A DNA stretch of 64,000 nt, taken from an uncultured Rubripirellula sp. (lineage in GTDB: Bacteria > Planctomycetota > Planctomycetia > Pirellulales > Pirellulaceae). Within the stretch, counting starts at the first letter, position 1. The number at the start of each line of letters is the position of its first letter. Location of the stretch: positions 1-64,000 of the forward strand of contig CALIBL010000077.1 of the NCBI GenBank assembly GCA_938045805.1. The letters run 5' to 3'. Positions 17,575 through 26,083 of this stretch are shown here, piece by piece. The notes below the pieces were generated by a model. The model worked only from the letters and a program-made list of their open reading frames with translations. It was not told the DNA's origin and made no database searches. The position numbers and the translations under genes are program-made.

Positions 17575-20500
17575 ATGCTTAAGTTTTTCTCGTCTCTGCC
17601 GAGATTCCCGTACGGCTTATTCATGACAGCAACGGTGCTGCTCGTTTCGGGATCTGGTTTCCGCGCGTGCTTCGCCGGCGAACCTGCCGCTGATTTTCTC
17701 AAACGATTGCGAGCCGCGGAGTACTTTGATACCGCCATCGCCTATCTAGACAGGCTGGACCAGTACTCAGGTGTTGAGCCAACGATGCTCGATGCGATTG
17801 CATTGGAGAAGGCTCAGACTTTTATCGATGCTGCTGGGTCAACACGTAACGCAGAAAATCGTGATGAATTGTTGCTGAACGCAGAGACCGCGTTAACTGA
17901 ATTCCTCAAGCAATCGTCTCACCCGAGGGTGCCCGAGGCGAGAATGCAGCTCGGACGACTACAGATGGTGCGTGGCCTACAATTGATGGCGACAAAACCT
18001 GATGAAGCAAAGCGAAGCACAGCTCGTGATTCTTTTATGGCAGCAGCAGGAACCTTTGATCTGATTGTCGAGCAACTGCGAGAGACGCTAAAGGACATGC
18101 AGGGCGCCAAGATTGATGCCGATCAAAATCCGGAGCAGGCCGCACTTCGAGACCAGTATCGTGGTGAATACTTGCAGGCGATGAGTAGCTCTGGCGATGC
18201 TCGCTATCAGGCTGCAATGACGCATGCAGACCCTGCCAAAGAGGGAAAGACGCTACTTGAAGAGTCCCTCGCTACCTACATGGATCTCAGCGAGAAGTAC
18301 GACTCCTATGTTCAAGGTGCCTTGGCAATGGTGCAGCGAGCAAAGGTGCAGAAGACCCTGGGGATGACCGAGCAAGCGTTGGACAGCTACATGCGAATGC
18401 TAGAACAACCCGAAGCAGAACCGCTTCGTCTGGCAAAGTTTGAAGCGGGTGCCGGGATGATCGACTTAATGCTTGCTGAAGATCCTCCGCGGTATCAATC
18501 TGCGATCGATCGTGGTGAGCAGCTCAGTGAAGGTGCGAGGCCAAACGAGCGAAACATGCCAGCACTGCAAGGTTTGAGATTGGAATTGGCGAAAGCTTAT
18601 TTAGCCAAATCGAAGGATGGTGAAAAGCAGAAACCCGCAGATGCCAAACGAGCGGAGTCTGATGGTCGGCAACTGCTGATCCGAGTGAGTAAAGTTCCAG
18701 GTGAATTCGCTGAAAAAGCCAATGCGATGCTGTCTGACATGGGAATCAATCTCACGGAAGTCGCCGATTTACCGACGGCTGAAGATCCCGAAAGTCTTGT
18801 TTCTGCATTGGATGACGCGCGAGAGTTACTCTCTGTCCTTGATCAGCTCGAGCAATCCATCGAACTTCTCAAGGGACAGGCGAGTGCGTCACAGGAGACA
18901 AAAGATCAGATTGCCCTGAACGAAAAGCAACTTGCAGACTCTCGGTCACTTGCTATTCAGTTGTTGAGGCGGGGCTTGTCTCTCGTTTCAATCGACAGCG
19001 ATAACGAGATGGTCAATCAAGCGAGGCAGATGCTTGCCTACTTGCTCTACCAACAAGAGCAGTACCGAGACGCATCGGTAGTTGGTTTGTTTTTGGCACT
19101 CAATGCACCGAGTTCGGATGCCGGACTGCGAGGTGGTTTGGTTGCTTTAAATGCATTGCAGTTGCAGTTGTCCGAGGATCCGGAAAACCGACTAGCACTT
19201 TCAAGACTTGAGCAGCTTGGTGGATTTTTGACCAAGACATGGCCAGATGAGCCCGACGCAGCTGCTGCCCAAGGCGTGTTGATCAAACTAGCTTTGCGTG
19301 CTGATCGATGGGAGGACGCGGGGAAATTGGTTGCCGCCATGCCTTCCGGAGGTGAGAAGGCTTCATTCCAGAGGCTCATGGGGCAACTGCTTTGGAATAA
19401 ATCAATTCAGACCCGGCAGGATGGTGACGAGGCGGCGGCTGATCGTTATCTCAGCGAGGCGGCCAATGAGCTTCAGCAAGGTCTGGATGGCATCACTTCC
19501 GGTTTAGCTGATGGTGAGGCGATGAAAGCCGCACTTGTGCTTGCCAAGGTCGCATTGAAGCAGGGACGCATTCAAGTCGCTTCTGATACGCTCGGAAATG
19601 AGACATACGGTCCAGTCCCGCTGGTTGCGCGACAGGGTGCGCCGGATGATAGTTTTCCCGCAGATCTCTATAGTGTTCAGCTTCAAGTGCTTGTTCAGCG
19701 GATGACCACTGAGGGGGAAGACACCACTGCTCTTCTCAATCAAGCGACTAACGTAATGGAGAAGCTTCGTGAAAGCATTCAAGGTCCAAATGCACAGCAG
19801 GAATTAACTCGCATTTTCATCCTGATGGCGCGGGATATTCGAGATCAATTGCAGGGTGCAGGCCCTGCGCAAAAGGCGAAATTGATTGAAGCATTTCGGG
19901 TGTTTTTAGACAGGATTGCCGGTACCACCAAGGATGTTGCTACGCTTCAGTGGGTGGGGCAGACCTTGATGGATCTTGCGGAAGCATCAATGACGGCAAA
20001 TACTCAGCAGGCAAAAACACAGGCGAAAGATCTTCTCGAGTCTGCAAGTGCTACCTTTAAAAGCTTAAAAAGTCAGGACGGTGGAAACACACTCGTTGTC
20101 CGATTTCAGGAAGGTAAGGCGCTTCGATTGTTGGGTGAGTACCCTGAGTCCCTCAAAGTCTTTGAGTCCTTATTGAGAGAGAAGGTATCAATGCTTGATG
20201 CTCAGGTTGAGGCGGCACTTGCCTATGAGCAGTGGGCAGCAACCGCCCCCCCCTCGGTGCGGTCACGCGTTTACCAAGCGGCGTTGGCTGGGGCGCGGCC
20301 GGATGCGAATAAGAAAAACGTGATCTGGGGTTGGGGTAAGATTTCTCAGGAAACCAGTCGCAACCCTCGGTTCAAAGCAAAGTTCTTCGATGCAAGGTAT
20401 CACGTTGCCCTGTGTCGCTTCTCAGCAGGGAGAGCTGAGAGTAACGAAGCTAACAAAAAGTTACTCATTGAAAAATCTTTGACTGATATAACGCGAGTCG

Positions 20501-20613
20501 CGGCTCTGTATCCCGAGTTGGGTGGAGTCGCGCAGAAGAAGAAATTTGACACCTTATTGAAGGCTATTCAAAAAGAACTTGGGCAACCACAGGTCGGGTT
20601 GGCCACAAAGTAG
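17575..20613 (+). CDS. Secreted TPR-repeat protein
   Basis: About 1012 residues from ATG 17575; the frame opens at TTG 17539, but the ATG places a clean signal peptide at the N-terminus (hydrophobic core LFMTATVLLVSGSGF, likely cleavage after FRACFA). The rest is almost entirely helical with many TPR-like pairs and many Ala, Glu, Gln and Leu, suggesting a superhelical scaffold in the periplasm. No enzymatic motif is seen. It is followed 115 bases later by a second secreted TPR protein and then by ExbB/ExbD genes, so it may be part of a proton-motive-force-driven envelope machine, which is inference from position. Confidence 0.8.
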   Translation: MLKFFSSLPRFPYGLFMTATVLLVSGSGFRACFAGEPAADFLKRLRAAEYFDTAIAYLDRLDQYSGVEPTMLDAIALEKAQTFIDAAGSTRNAENRDELLLNAETALTEFLKQSSHPRVPEARMQLGRLQMVRGLQLMATKPDEAKRSTARDSFMAAAGTFDLIVEQLRETLKDMQGAKIDADQNPEQAALRDQYRGEYLQAMSSSGDARYQAAMTHADPAKEGKTLLEESLATYMDLSEKYDSYVQGALAMVQRAKVQKTLGMTEQALDSYMRMLEQPEAEPLRLAKFEAGAGMIDLMLAEDPPRYQSAIDRGEQLSEGARPNERNMPALQGLRLELAKAYLAKSKDGEKQKPADAKRAESDGRQLLIRVSKVPGEFAEKANAMLSDMGINLTEVADLPTAEDPESLVSALDDARELLSVLDQLEQSIELLKGQASASQETKDQIALNEKQLADSRSLAIQLLRRGLSLVSIDSDNEMVNQARQMLAYLLYQQEQYRDASVVGLFLALNAPSSDAGLRGGLVALNALQLQLSEDPENRLALSRLEQLGGFLTKTWPDEPDAAAAQGVLIKLALRADRWEDAGKLVAAMPSGGEKASFQRLMGQLLWNKSIQTRQDGDEAAADRYLSEAANELQQGLDGITSGLADGEAMKAALVLAKVALKQGRIQVASDTLGNETYGPVPLVARQGAPDDSFPADLYSVQLQVLVQRMTTEGEDTTALLNQATNVMEKLRESIQGPNAQQELTRIFILMARDIRDQLQGAGPAQKAKLIEAFRVFLDRIAGTTKDVATLQWVGQTLMDLAEASMTANTQQAKTQAKDLLESASATFKSLKSQDGGNTLVVRFQEGKALRLLGEYPESLKVFESLLREKVSMLDAQVEAALAYEQWAATAPPSVRSRVYQAALAGARPDANKKNVIWGWGKISQETSRNPRFKAKFFDARYHVALCRFSAGRAESNEANKKLLIEKSLTDITRVAALYPELGGVAQKKKFDTLLKAIQKELGQPQVGLATK

Positions 20614-20728
20614 TTTCTGCATTCGCGAGATAGGTGTGGGGGTATCTTGCTCGACAAGCTCCTCACGATTTCTCGCACCGTATCTTTGATGATTCCTTTG
20701 GATTCTGAACACAAAAAGACTGACAAAC

Positions 20729-21757
20729 ATGACCGTCTGCTTCAAACCCAACCCTTTTGCAATTATCCCTCTGTTCTTGTTGTCGACCATGACGCAGGTC
20801 TTTGCGCAACTTGATCGCGTCTATGACAAAGCGGAAGACAACGTTAGTGGCACGGTCGTGAATGTTTCAAAAGACGGTGTGTCACTCAAACGTGGAGATA
20901 ATAATCAAGAATTTCAGGCGGGGCAGATCCTCAAGATCTTATTCGAAGGCGACCCGCCAGCGTTAACAAAGGGCCGAGAGTTCGCTTTGGATGGTCAATA
21001 TGATCAAGCCCTTTCTGAATTAAAGACCATCGCTTTGGATTCTTTGCCAAGGGATGTTAATAAGGCAGAGACTGCTTATTACCTAGCTTATTGTGAAGCG
21101 AAGTTAGCACTTGCCGGGAAGGGAGCAAAGGATGAGGCGGTTCGCAAATTACTCGGATTTGCGAGTGCTTATCAGAATTCGTGGCATTTCTATGAAGCAG
21201 CAAGGTTGCTCGGGGATCTGTCTCTGGCTTTGAATAATGCGGACAAAGCACTGACCTATTACAAGTCTTTGATGAATGCACCCTCTGCCAACACCAAGAT
21301 TGAATCGGTTTACCTGCAGGGGCTCGTTAACTTAAAGAAGCAAGATCCCGCTGCGGCCTCAACAGAATTCGAAAAGGTGATCGGTCTAAAGGCGCAGTCC
21401 ACGGAGGTGGTGAGGTTGCAGGTGCTCGCAAAAGCAGGGAAGGCTCTGGCATTGGCACAGGGTAATCAGGGAGCAGAGAGTTTGGCGATTACCAGTGAAT
21501 TGATCGGAGAATTGAATCCGACTGATGTGGAGATGGCGGCAAGGATCTACAACGCCCAAGGCGCTGGCTATGAAGCAAGTGGTGACACGGAGGGAGCCAT
21601 TTTGGCTTATCTGCACACACACTTGATGTTTTCTTTGCAACCGGATGCTCACGCTGAGGCTTTGCAGCGTTTAGTTGAATTATGGCCTCAGGTCGGAAAG
21701 CCTGAGCGAGCAGCCGAGGCAAGGCAGGAATTGCAGCAACGATACCCAGGATTCTAA
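20729..21757 (+). CDS. Secreted TPR-repeat protein, smaller
   Basis: 342 residues. The signal peptide has core FAIIPLFLLSTM and likely cleavage after QVFA. Residues 30-75 form a beta-strand domain (VSGTVVNVSKDGVSLKRGD then GQILKILFEG) resembling a small SH3-like or PilZ-like module; TPR-like helices run from about 80 to the end (for example GQYDQALSELK and GDTEGAILAYLH). Function unknown. The order secreted TPR, secreted TPR, ExbB, ExbD, ExbD is suggestive of a shared complex. About 50 bases after the stop, CCCCAC/GTGGGG (21808-21826) can form a small hairpin without a U tract. Confidence 0.82.
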   Translation: MTVCFKPNPFAIIPLFLLSTMTQVFAQLDRVYDKAEDNVSGTVVNVSKDGVSLKRGDNNQEFQAGQILKILFEGDPPALTKGREFALDGQYDQALSELKTIALDSLPRDVNKAETAYYLAYCEAKLALAGKGAKDEAVRKLLGFASAYQNSWHFYEAARLLGDLSLALNNADKALTYYKSLMNAPSANTKIESVYLQGLVNLKKQDPAAASTEFEKVIGLKAQSTEVVRLQVLAKAGKALALAQGNQGAESLAITSELIGELNPTDVEMAARIYNAQGAGYEASGDTEGAILAYLHTHLMFSLQPDAHAEALQRLVELWPQVGKPERAAEARQELQQRYPGF

Positions 21758-21932
21758 CAGTATCGATGTTGTGGATAAAAAAACAATATTCCGCACGATC
21801 ATCGTATCCCCACCGCCGTTGTGGGGCTCGTGAATCTGCTAAGTTAATTTGAGTTTACCATGGCTGTCAGGGAGACGAGAATCTCCATAGGCATTCTACT
21901 GTCAACACTTTTCTTTCCGGAGAGCTTCGTTA

Positions 21933-22871
21933 ATGATCGACGCTTGCGGCTTATTTGCACCTTCCCGTACCCACACTTTCGGTGATCAATCGACCGATCT
22001 TCGTAGGATTCACTGGTTTCGATATGCGTTAGCCGCTCTGATGGCGGTGGCTCTGACGACAACCTCCGTATCAAATAGCTATGGACAGGAAGAGGGTGGC
22101 GATGAGTTTGCCGAATTTGATGACGCTCCTGCTCCAGCTGATGGAGCCGCCGGAGGTGACGCGGAAGCGGCTCCAGCAGCTCAGGAAGCTCCAGCTGATG
22201 CTGGTGGAGCGGCTGGCGGAGGGGCCAAAAGCAGCTCGCTTTTGGGTTGGGTTTATGAGTCTCTCGGTGTTGGCTATTTGGTCATCTTCCTCGCGTTATC
22301 AATTAGCTTGGTCTCCCTCTTCGTGATGAACATGCTTGCCGCCCGTCGGGAAACTTTATGTCCCCAAGAGTTAGTGGATGCATTTGAAGAAAAACTGAAC
22401 GAAAAAGATTTTCAGTCCGCATATGATCTTGCACGCACCGACGAATCGGTCTTGGGGCAAGTCCTTTCGGCGGGTTTGGCTAAGCTCTCTCGAGGCTACA
22501 ACAAAGCACTTGAAGGAATGCAGGAGGTGGGTGAGGAAGAGAGCATGAAACTCGAGCACCGCCTGAGTTACATGGCGTTGATCGGTAACCTAAGTCCAAT
22601 GATTGGTCTTTTTGGAACGGTTCACGGGATGATTGCATCGTTTCAAGTGATTGCTGTGAGCGGTGCGACGCCGAAGCCGGCTGAATTGGCTGAGGGGATT
22701 TCTACCGCCCTTTTCACTACATTGATTGGTCTTGCTGTCGCGATTCCAGCGATTGCCGCTTACAACTTGCTTCGCAACCGTGTCACACGTCTTCTTCTTG
22801 AAGTGGGTGTGACGAGTGAAAACTTGATGAGTCGCTTTGAGGATGTGCAGCCGCAAGGGGCGAAGAAATAG
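21933..22871 (+). CDS. exbB: MotA/TolQ/ExbB-type proton channel protein with signal peptide
   Basis: 312 residues. The N-terminus has a Tyr/Ala-rich signal (YALAALMAVALTTTSVS, cleavage after NSYG), then a Gly/Ala/Glu-rich linker (residues 50-95), then the ExbB core: a helix near 110-132, a cytoplasmic helical region, and two helices (LSYMALIGNLSPMIGLFGTVHGMI near 210, and ISTALFTTLIGLAVAIPAIAAY near 255). Polar and Pro residues in the last helices match TolQ/ExbB channel members. The long leader is typical of planctomycete and Bacteroidetes forms. It abuts exbD directly (stop TAG 22869-22871, ATG 22872) and should assemble with both ExbD proteins to use the proton gradient. Confidence 0.92.
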   Translation: MIDACGLFAPSRTHTFGDQSTDLRRIHWFRYALAALMAVALTTTSVSNSYGQEEGGDEFAEFDDAPAPADGAAGGDAEAAPAAQEAPADAGGAAGGGAKSSSLLGWVYESLGVGYLVIFLALSISLVSLFVMNMLAARRETLCPQELVDAFEEKLNEKDFQSAYDLARTDESVLGQVLSAGLAKLSRGYNKALEGMQEVGEEESMKLEHRLSYMALIGNLSPMIGLFGTVHGMIASFQVIAVSGATPKPAELAEGISTALFTTLIGLAVAIPAIAAYNLLRNRVTRLLLEVGVTSENLMSRFEDVQPQGAKK

Positions 22872-23309
22872 ATGAGGGTAAAGTCGAAGAAGGTTGATCT
22901 GGCTGAGGGAGACCTGACGCCAATGATCGATATGGCGTTTCAGCTGATTGCGTTCTTCATGGTGCTGATCAATTTTGCTCAGACCGAATCGAACGACCGG
23001 GTGAAATTGCCTAGCAGCCAATTGGTGAAACCACCTGAGGCTCCGTTGGAATTTCCGATCATCCTGCACGTCGCGCAGGACGGCGAAGTCTTCCTTGGGG
23101 GAGATAGCTATACCGCGGAAACCCTTCGCGTAGGCTTAAACAGCGAGATTGCAGTGATTAAGGCCGAAGGTAAATCGGTCAAGGACGCTAATGTCGTCAT
23201 TCGAGCTCACAAGGACACCGCTGCGGGGGATGTTCAAGAGGTAATTCGGGTGGCACAGGAAGTGAATCTTGAGAACTTTGCACTGCGTGTGAAGGAGGAT
23301 CGATCGTGA
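22872..23309 (+). CDS. exbD: ExbD/TolR biopolymer transport protein (first copy)
   Basis: 145 residues. One membrane helix carries the conserved proton-path Asp (TPMIDMAFQLIAFFMVL, Asp near residue 19); the C-terminal part is a periplasmic alpha/beta domain (FPIILHVAQDGEVFLGG, then VVIRAHKDTAAGDVQEVI). It pairs with the ExbB upstream, which it abuts with no gap, and it overlaps the second exbD by four bases (GTGA at 23306-23309). Two different ExbD copies next to one ExbB are common in planctomycetes. Confidence 0.92.
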   Translation: MRVKSKKVDLAEGDLTPMIDMAFQLIAFFMVLINFAQTESNDRVKLPSSQLVKPPEAPLEFPIILHVAQDGEVFLGGDSYTAETLRVGLNSEIAVIKAEGKSVKDANVVIRAHKDTAAGDVQEVIRVAQEVNLENFALRVKEDRS

Positions 23310-23782
23310 AGATTCGAAATCGCGAGGAAGCTCAAGCGACGCAACTCAACATGACGAGCATGATCGACATTGTCTTTCTGCTCCTCATCTTTTTTGTGAT
23401 GACATTCAAGATCGTTGAGCTGGAAGGTGATTTCAGTGTTCGGATGCCTCTTGCAGGGAACGATTCAGTCGCGATGGACTCCACCGAATTGCCCCTGAAA
23501 TTACGTATGCGAGCGGATGAACTGGGGCGTTTAACGTCAATTTCCCTCAATGAAATTGACCTTGGGCAAGATTTTGATCAGCTCCGAGGCAATGTCATTT
23601 CCCTCATTGGTACTTCAACTCCCATCGAAGGAGATGACGGTCCTGAAATCGAGATCGATACCGACTACAACCTACGATACGAATATGTGATTCGGGCCAT
23701 AACGGCAGTGAGTGGTTACAAGGACGGTAACGAAGTGGTCAAGTTGATTGAGAAGATCAAGTTTGCAAAGCCTCGACGATAG
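23306..23782 (+). CDS. exbD: ExbD/TolR biopolymer transport protein (second copy)
   Basis: 158 residues, GTG start inside the stop of the first exbD. The helix LNMTSMIDIVFLLLIFFVMTF carries the family Asp; the rest is a periplasmic domain that is more acidic than in the first copy, with an insertion (SLIGTSTPIEGDDGPEIEID) before the final YVIRAITAVSG helix. The two copies differ enough to form a heteromeric pair. The next gene, a glutamine amidotransferase, starts three bases after its stop. Confidence 0.9.
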   Translation: MKIRNREEAQATQLNMTSMIDIVFLLLIFFVMTFKIVELEGDFSVRMPLAGNDSVAMDSTELPLKLRMRADELGRLTSISLNEIDLGQDFDQLRGNVISLIGTSTPIEGDDGPEIEIDTDYNLRYEYVIRAITAVSGYKDGNEVVKLIEKIKFAKPRR

Positions 23783-23785
23783 CCA

Positions 23786-24439
23786 GTGATTCTGCTTCTT
23801 GATAATTACGATTCTTTTGTCCATAACCTTGCGAGATATTTCCGCAGGCTCGGTTGCGAAACAAAAGTGGTTCGCAGCGATCAGGTTGATGCGGAAACCT
23901 GTCTGAGCTGGAATCCGTCTGGGATTGTCCTATCGCCAGGGCCGAAGGGGCCTGAGGAGACGGGTTGTTGCATCGATGTCGTCAGGCAGGCGAAGCAGGA
24001 AATTCCAACTCTTGGTGTTTGCCTTGGTCACCAAGCGATTGCGGCTGCATATGGCGGGATCGTGGGGCGATGTGGTCCGATGCATGGTATGTCCAGTGAG
24101 TTGACTCACGGTGGAAGAGGCATTTTTCATGGACTTCCCTCTCCAATGAGGGTGGGACGCTACCATTCGTTGGCTGTTTTTCCGGAAGACTTACCAGCCT
24201 GCTTGAGGGTGACTGCGACAGCGGAGGATGGAACGATCATGGCGATCGAGCACCGAGAGTATTCAATTTTCGGAGTGCAGTTTCATCCAGAATCCGTTCT
24301 CACAGAACAGGGAACGTCGCTGCTGAGGAATTTCGTATCGATTTGCGATACTCTGTCGGGTGAACCAAAAGACGTTGGCTGTAGTGTGGATGGTCTTGCT
24401 AAAGTTATCACTCCGAATAATGCCAAGGCGGACGTGTGA
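23786..24439 (+). CDS. pabA: Glutamine amidotransferase, PabA/TrpG type
   Basis: 217 residues from GTG 23786. A class I glutamine amidotransferase that supplies ammonia to a chorismate-using partner. Seen: MILLLDNYDSFVHNL at the start, SPGPKGP (50-56), the nucleophile Cys79 in GVCLGHQA, and the His-Glu pair in FGVQFHPES near 170. This family serves anthranilate synthase (TrpG) or aminodeoxychorismate synthase (PabA). The neighbouring beta-RFAP synthase uses p-aminobenzoate, which favours the PabA role; no chorismate-binding large subunit lies in the window. It overlaps the next gene by GTGA (24436-24439). Confidence 0.88.
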   Translation: MILLLDNYDSFVHNLARYFRRLGCETKVVRSDQVDAETCLSWNPSGIVLSPGPKGPEETGCCIDVVRQAKQEIPTLGVCLGHQAIAAAYGGIVGRCGPMHGMSSELTHGGRGIFHGLPSPMRVGRYHSLAVFPEDLPACLRVTATAEDGTIMAIEHREYSIFGVQFHPESVLTEQGTSLLRNFVSICDTLSGEPKDVGCSVDGLAKVITPNNAKADV

Positions 24440-25065
24440 TTCTGGAAGCAATTGTCACGACTGTAAATTCCTTGGGTCAAGTCAACCTCGCTCCGATGGG
24501 GCCGGTGGTTCATTTTGATATGACGGATGAATCTTTCCTTGGGAAGCATGATCCTCATTCAAGTTTCCGCAAAGACTTTTCTCTAAAACCATTTAATACC
24601 TCTAGGACCTATTCAAATCTGACGGAGATTCCTTACGCGGTTATTCATGTAACAGATGATGCTTTGCTCTTTGCCAAGGCTGCGGTTGCTAATCTGTCAG
24701 TCGATGAAGTGATGGAAGGGGTTCGCCCGCTAACGGGAACTTCTTGGTGGACCATGCTTGATTGCCATCGGTGGTTTGCCGTTGAGGTGTTCATGGAGCA
24801 ACATCAAGGAGAGAGGGCTTCGTTTGCTTGTTCTGTGATTCAAAGTAAAACGGTGAGGCCGTGGTCTGGTTTTAACCGTGCTAAACATGCGGTCATTGAA
24901 GCTGCTATTTTAGCGACTAGAACACACCTCCTTGGGAAGGATGATGTGGTCAGTCAACTCGAGCGTTTACAACCGTTAGTGGATAAGACCGGGGGGCCAG
25001 ATGAGCACCAAGGTTTTGATCTCTTGAAGGCCACAATTCATGACCGATATGCACAAAGAGAATAA
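24436..25065 (+). CDS. DUF447 family protein (methanopterin-associated)
   Basis: 209 residues from GTG 24436, which overlaps the previous stop. The sequence fits DUF447, a flavin-binding split-barrel-like family found next to methanopterin or methanofuran genes in methanogens, methylotrophs and planctomycetes. Visible features: MILEAIVTTVNSLGQVNLAPMGP at the N-terminus, FNTSRTYSNL, and a late RAKHAVIEAAILATR helix typical of the group. The exact reaction is not established. It lies between the amidotransferase and beta-RFAP synthase, overlapping the latter by 26 bases, which supports a role in C1 cofactor synthesis. Confidence 0.85.
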   Translation: MILEAIVTTVNSLGQVNLAPMGPVVHFDMTDESFLGKHDPHSSFRKDFSLKPFNTSRTYSNLTEIPYAVIHVTDDALLFAKAAVANLSVDEVMEGVRPLTGTSWWTMLDCHRWFAVEVFMEQHQGERASFACSVIQSKTVRPWSGFNRAKHAVIEAAILATRTHLLGKDDVVSQLERLQPLVDKTGGPDEHQGFDLLKATIHDRYAQRE

Positions 25066-26044
25066 GCATTCGACCACAGAGGTTGATTCGAAAGCTGTAC
25101 GAGTTCTCGCGGGGGCACGGTTGCATTTTGGGTTATTAGACTCTGCTGTGCCATTTGGTGGAGTTGGCGTTATGGTTGATCAACCGAAGACGGCCATTAC
25201 CGTTCGGGCAGCCGATGAATTTTCCTGTCCCGAAGAGCATTGTGAGCGATTTCGAGAGATTGCTTCAGGTGTCTCAGTTCTACTCAATCGAAAGAAATTG
25301 CCCGCATTGAGGATTGAGGTGGAGTCCAACCCCGAGGCTCATTGCGGGCTAGGAAGCGGGACACAATTATCACTGGCCGCTGCAGAGTCAATGTTGCAAT
25401 GGTTCAATCACTCCTATGATGAAACTCACCTCGCGCTTGCAGTGGCGGATCGAGGAAAGCGTTCTGCTGTGGGTATCCATGGCTACTTCAAGGGTGGAAT
25501 GATTTTCGAGGCACCTGGGAGTGATCCCGAAGAACTCAACCCAATTCAAGAGCGAATCGATTTACCGGTTGAGTGGTGTGTGGCAATCTTGAAGCCTTCG
25601 ACAGTTTTAGGCCAAGTGTTCGGGCTCTCTGAAGCGGAGAAGTTCTCAACGCTATCCGCTGGATCTGAGGCTTTAAGGGATAGCCTTTTCCTGCTGGCTC
25701 AAAACCAGTTGTTGCCTGCTGCGAAGCAACATCATTTTGAGGATTTTTCTCGGTACCTAACTCAGTACAATCGGATGAGTGGTCAGCTTTTTGCGTCGAT
25801 TCAAGGTGGTTCTTACAACGGGCCCGAAGTGACTTCGCTGATTCACTGGCTCATTGATCGTGGCGTGTTGGGTGTGGGGCAAAGTAGCTGGGGACCTGGT
25901 GTTTTTGCATGGTTCAAATCTTACTCGCACGCTGAGACGTTAGTCACGAGGTTGCCTAAAGGGGTTGAAGTTCTCGCCATCACCCACCCGCTTAACTCGC
26001 CACGTAGCCTCTCCATTTCCCCAAATGGTCACTTCAAAGTTTGA
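25040..26044 (+). CDS. mptG: Beta-ribofuranosylaminobenzene 5'-phosphate synthase
   Basis: 334 residues, ATG 25040. Condenses p-aminobenzoate with PRPP, with loss of CO2 and pyrophosphate, in the first committed step towards tetrahydromethanopterin. It belongs to the GHMP-kinase superfamily: RVLAGARLHFGLLD near 21-34, FGGVGVMVDQP near 41, and the glycine-rich loop CGLGSGTQLSLAAAE near 103. A later GKRSAVGIHGYFKGG and VGQSSWGPGVFAW fit the family. The overlap with DUF447 and the PabA-type gene upstream make a coherent cofactor unit. In Bacteria this pathway is largely confined to methylotrophic proteobacteria and planctomycetes. Confidence 0.92.
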   Translation: MTDMHKENKHSTTEVDSKAVRVLAGARLHFGLLDSAVPFGGVGVMVDQPKTAITVRAADEFSCPEEHCERFREIASGVSVLLNRKKLPALRIEVESNPEAHCGLGSGTQLSLAAAESMLQWFNHSYDETHLALAVADRGKRSAVGIHGYFKGGMIFEAPGSDPEELNPIQERIDLPVEWCVAILKPSTVLGQVFGLSEAEKFSTLSAGSEALRDSLFLLAQNQLLPAAKQHHFEDFSRYLTQYNRMSGQLFASIQGGSYNGPEVTSLIHWLIDRGVLGVGQSSWGPGVFAWFKSYSHAETLVTRLPKGVEVLAITHPLNSPRSLSISPNGHFKV

Positions 26045-26083
26045 TGCTCGCAGTTACGGTTCGACGCTGAGGCGATGCGGTTT

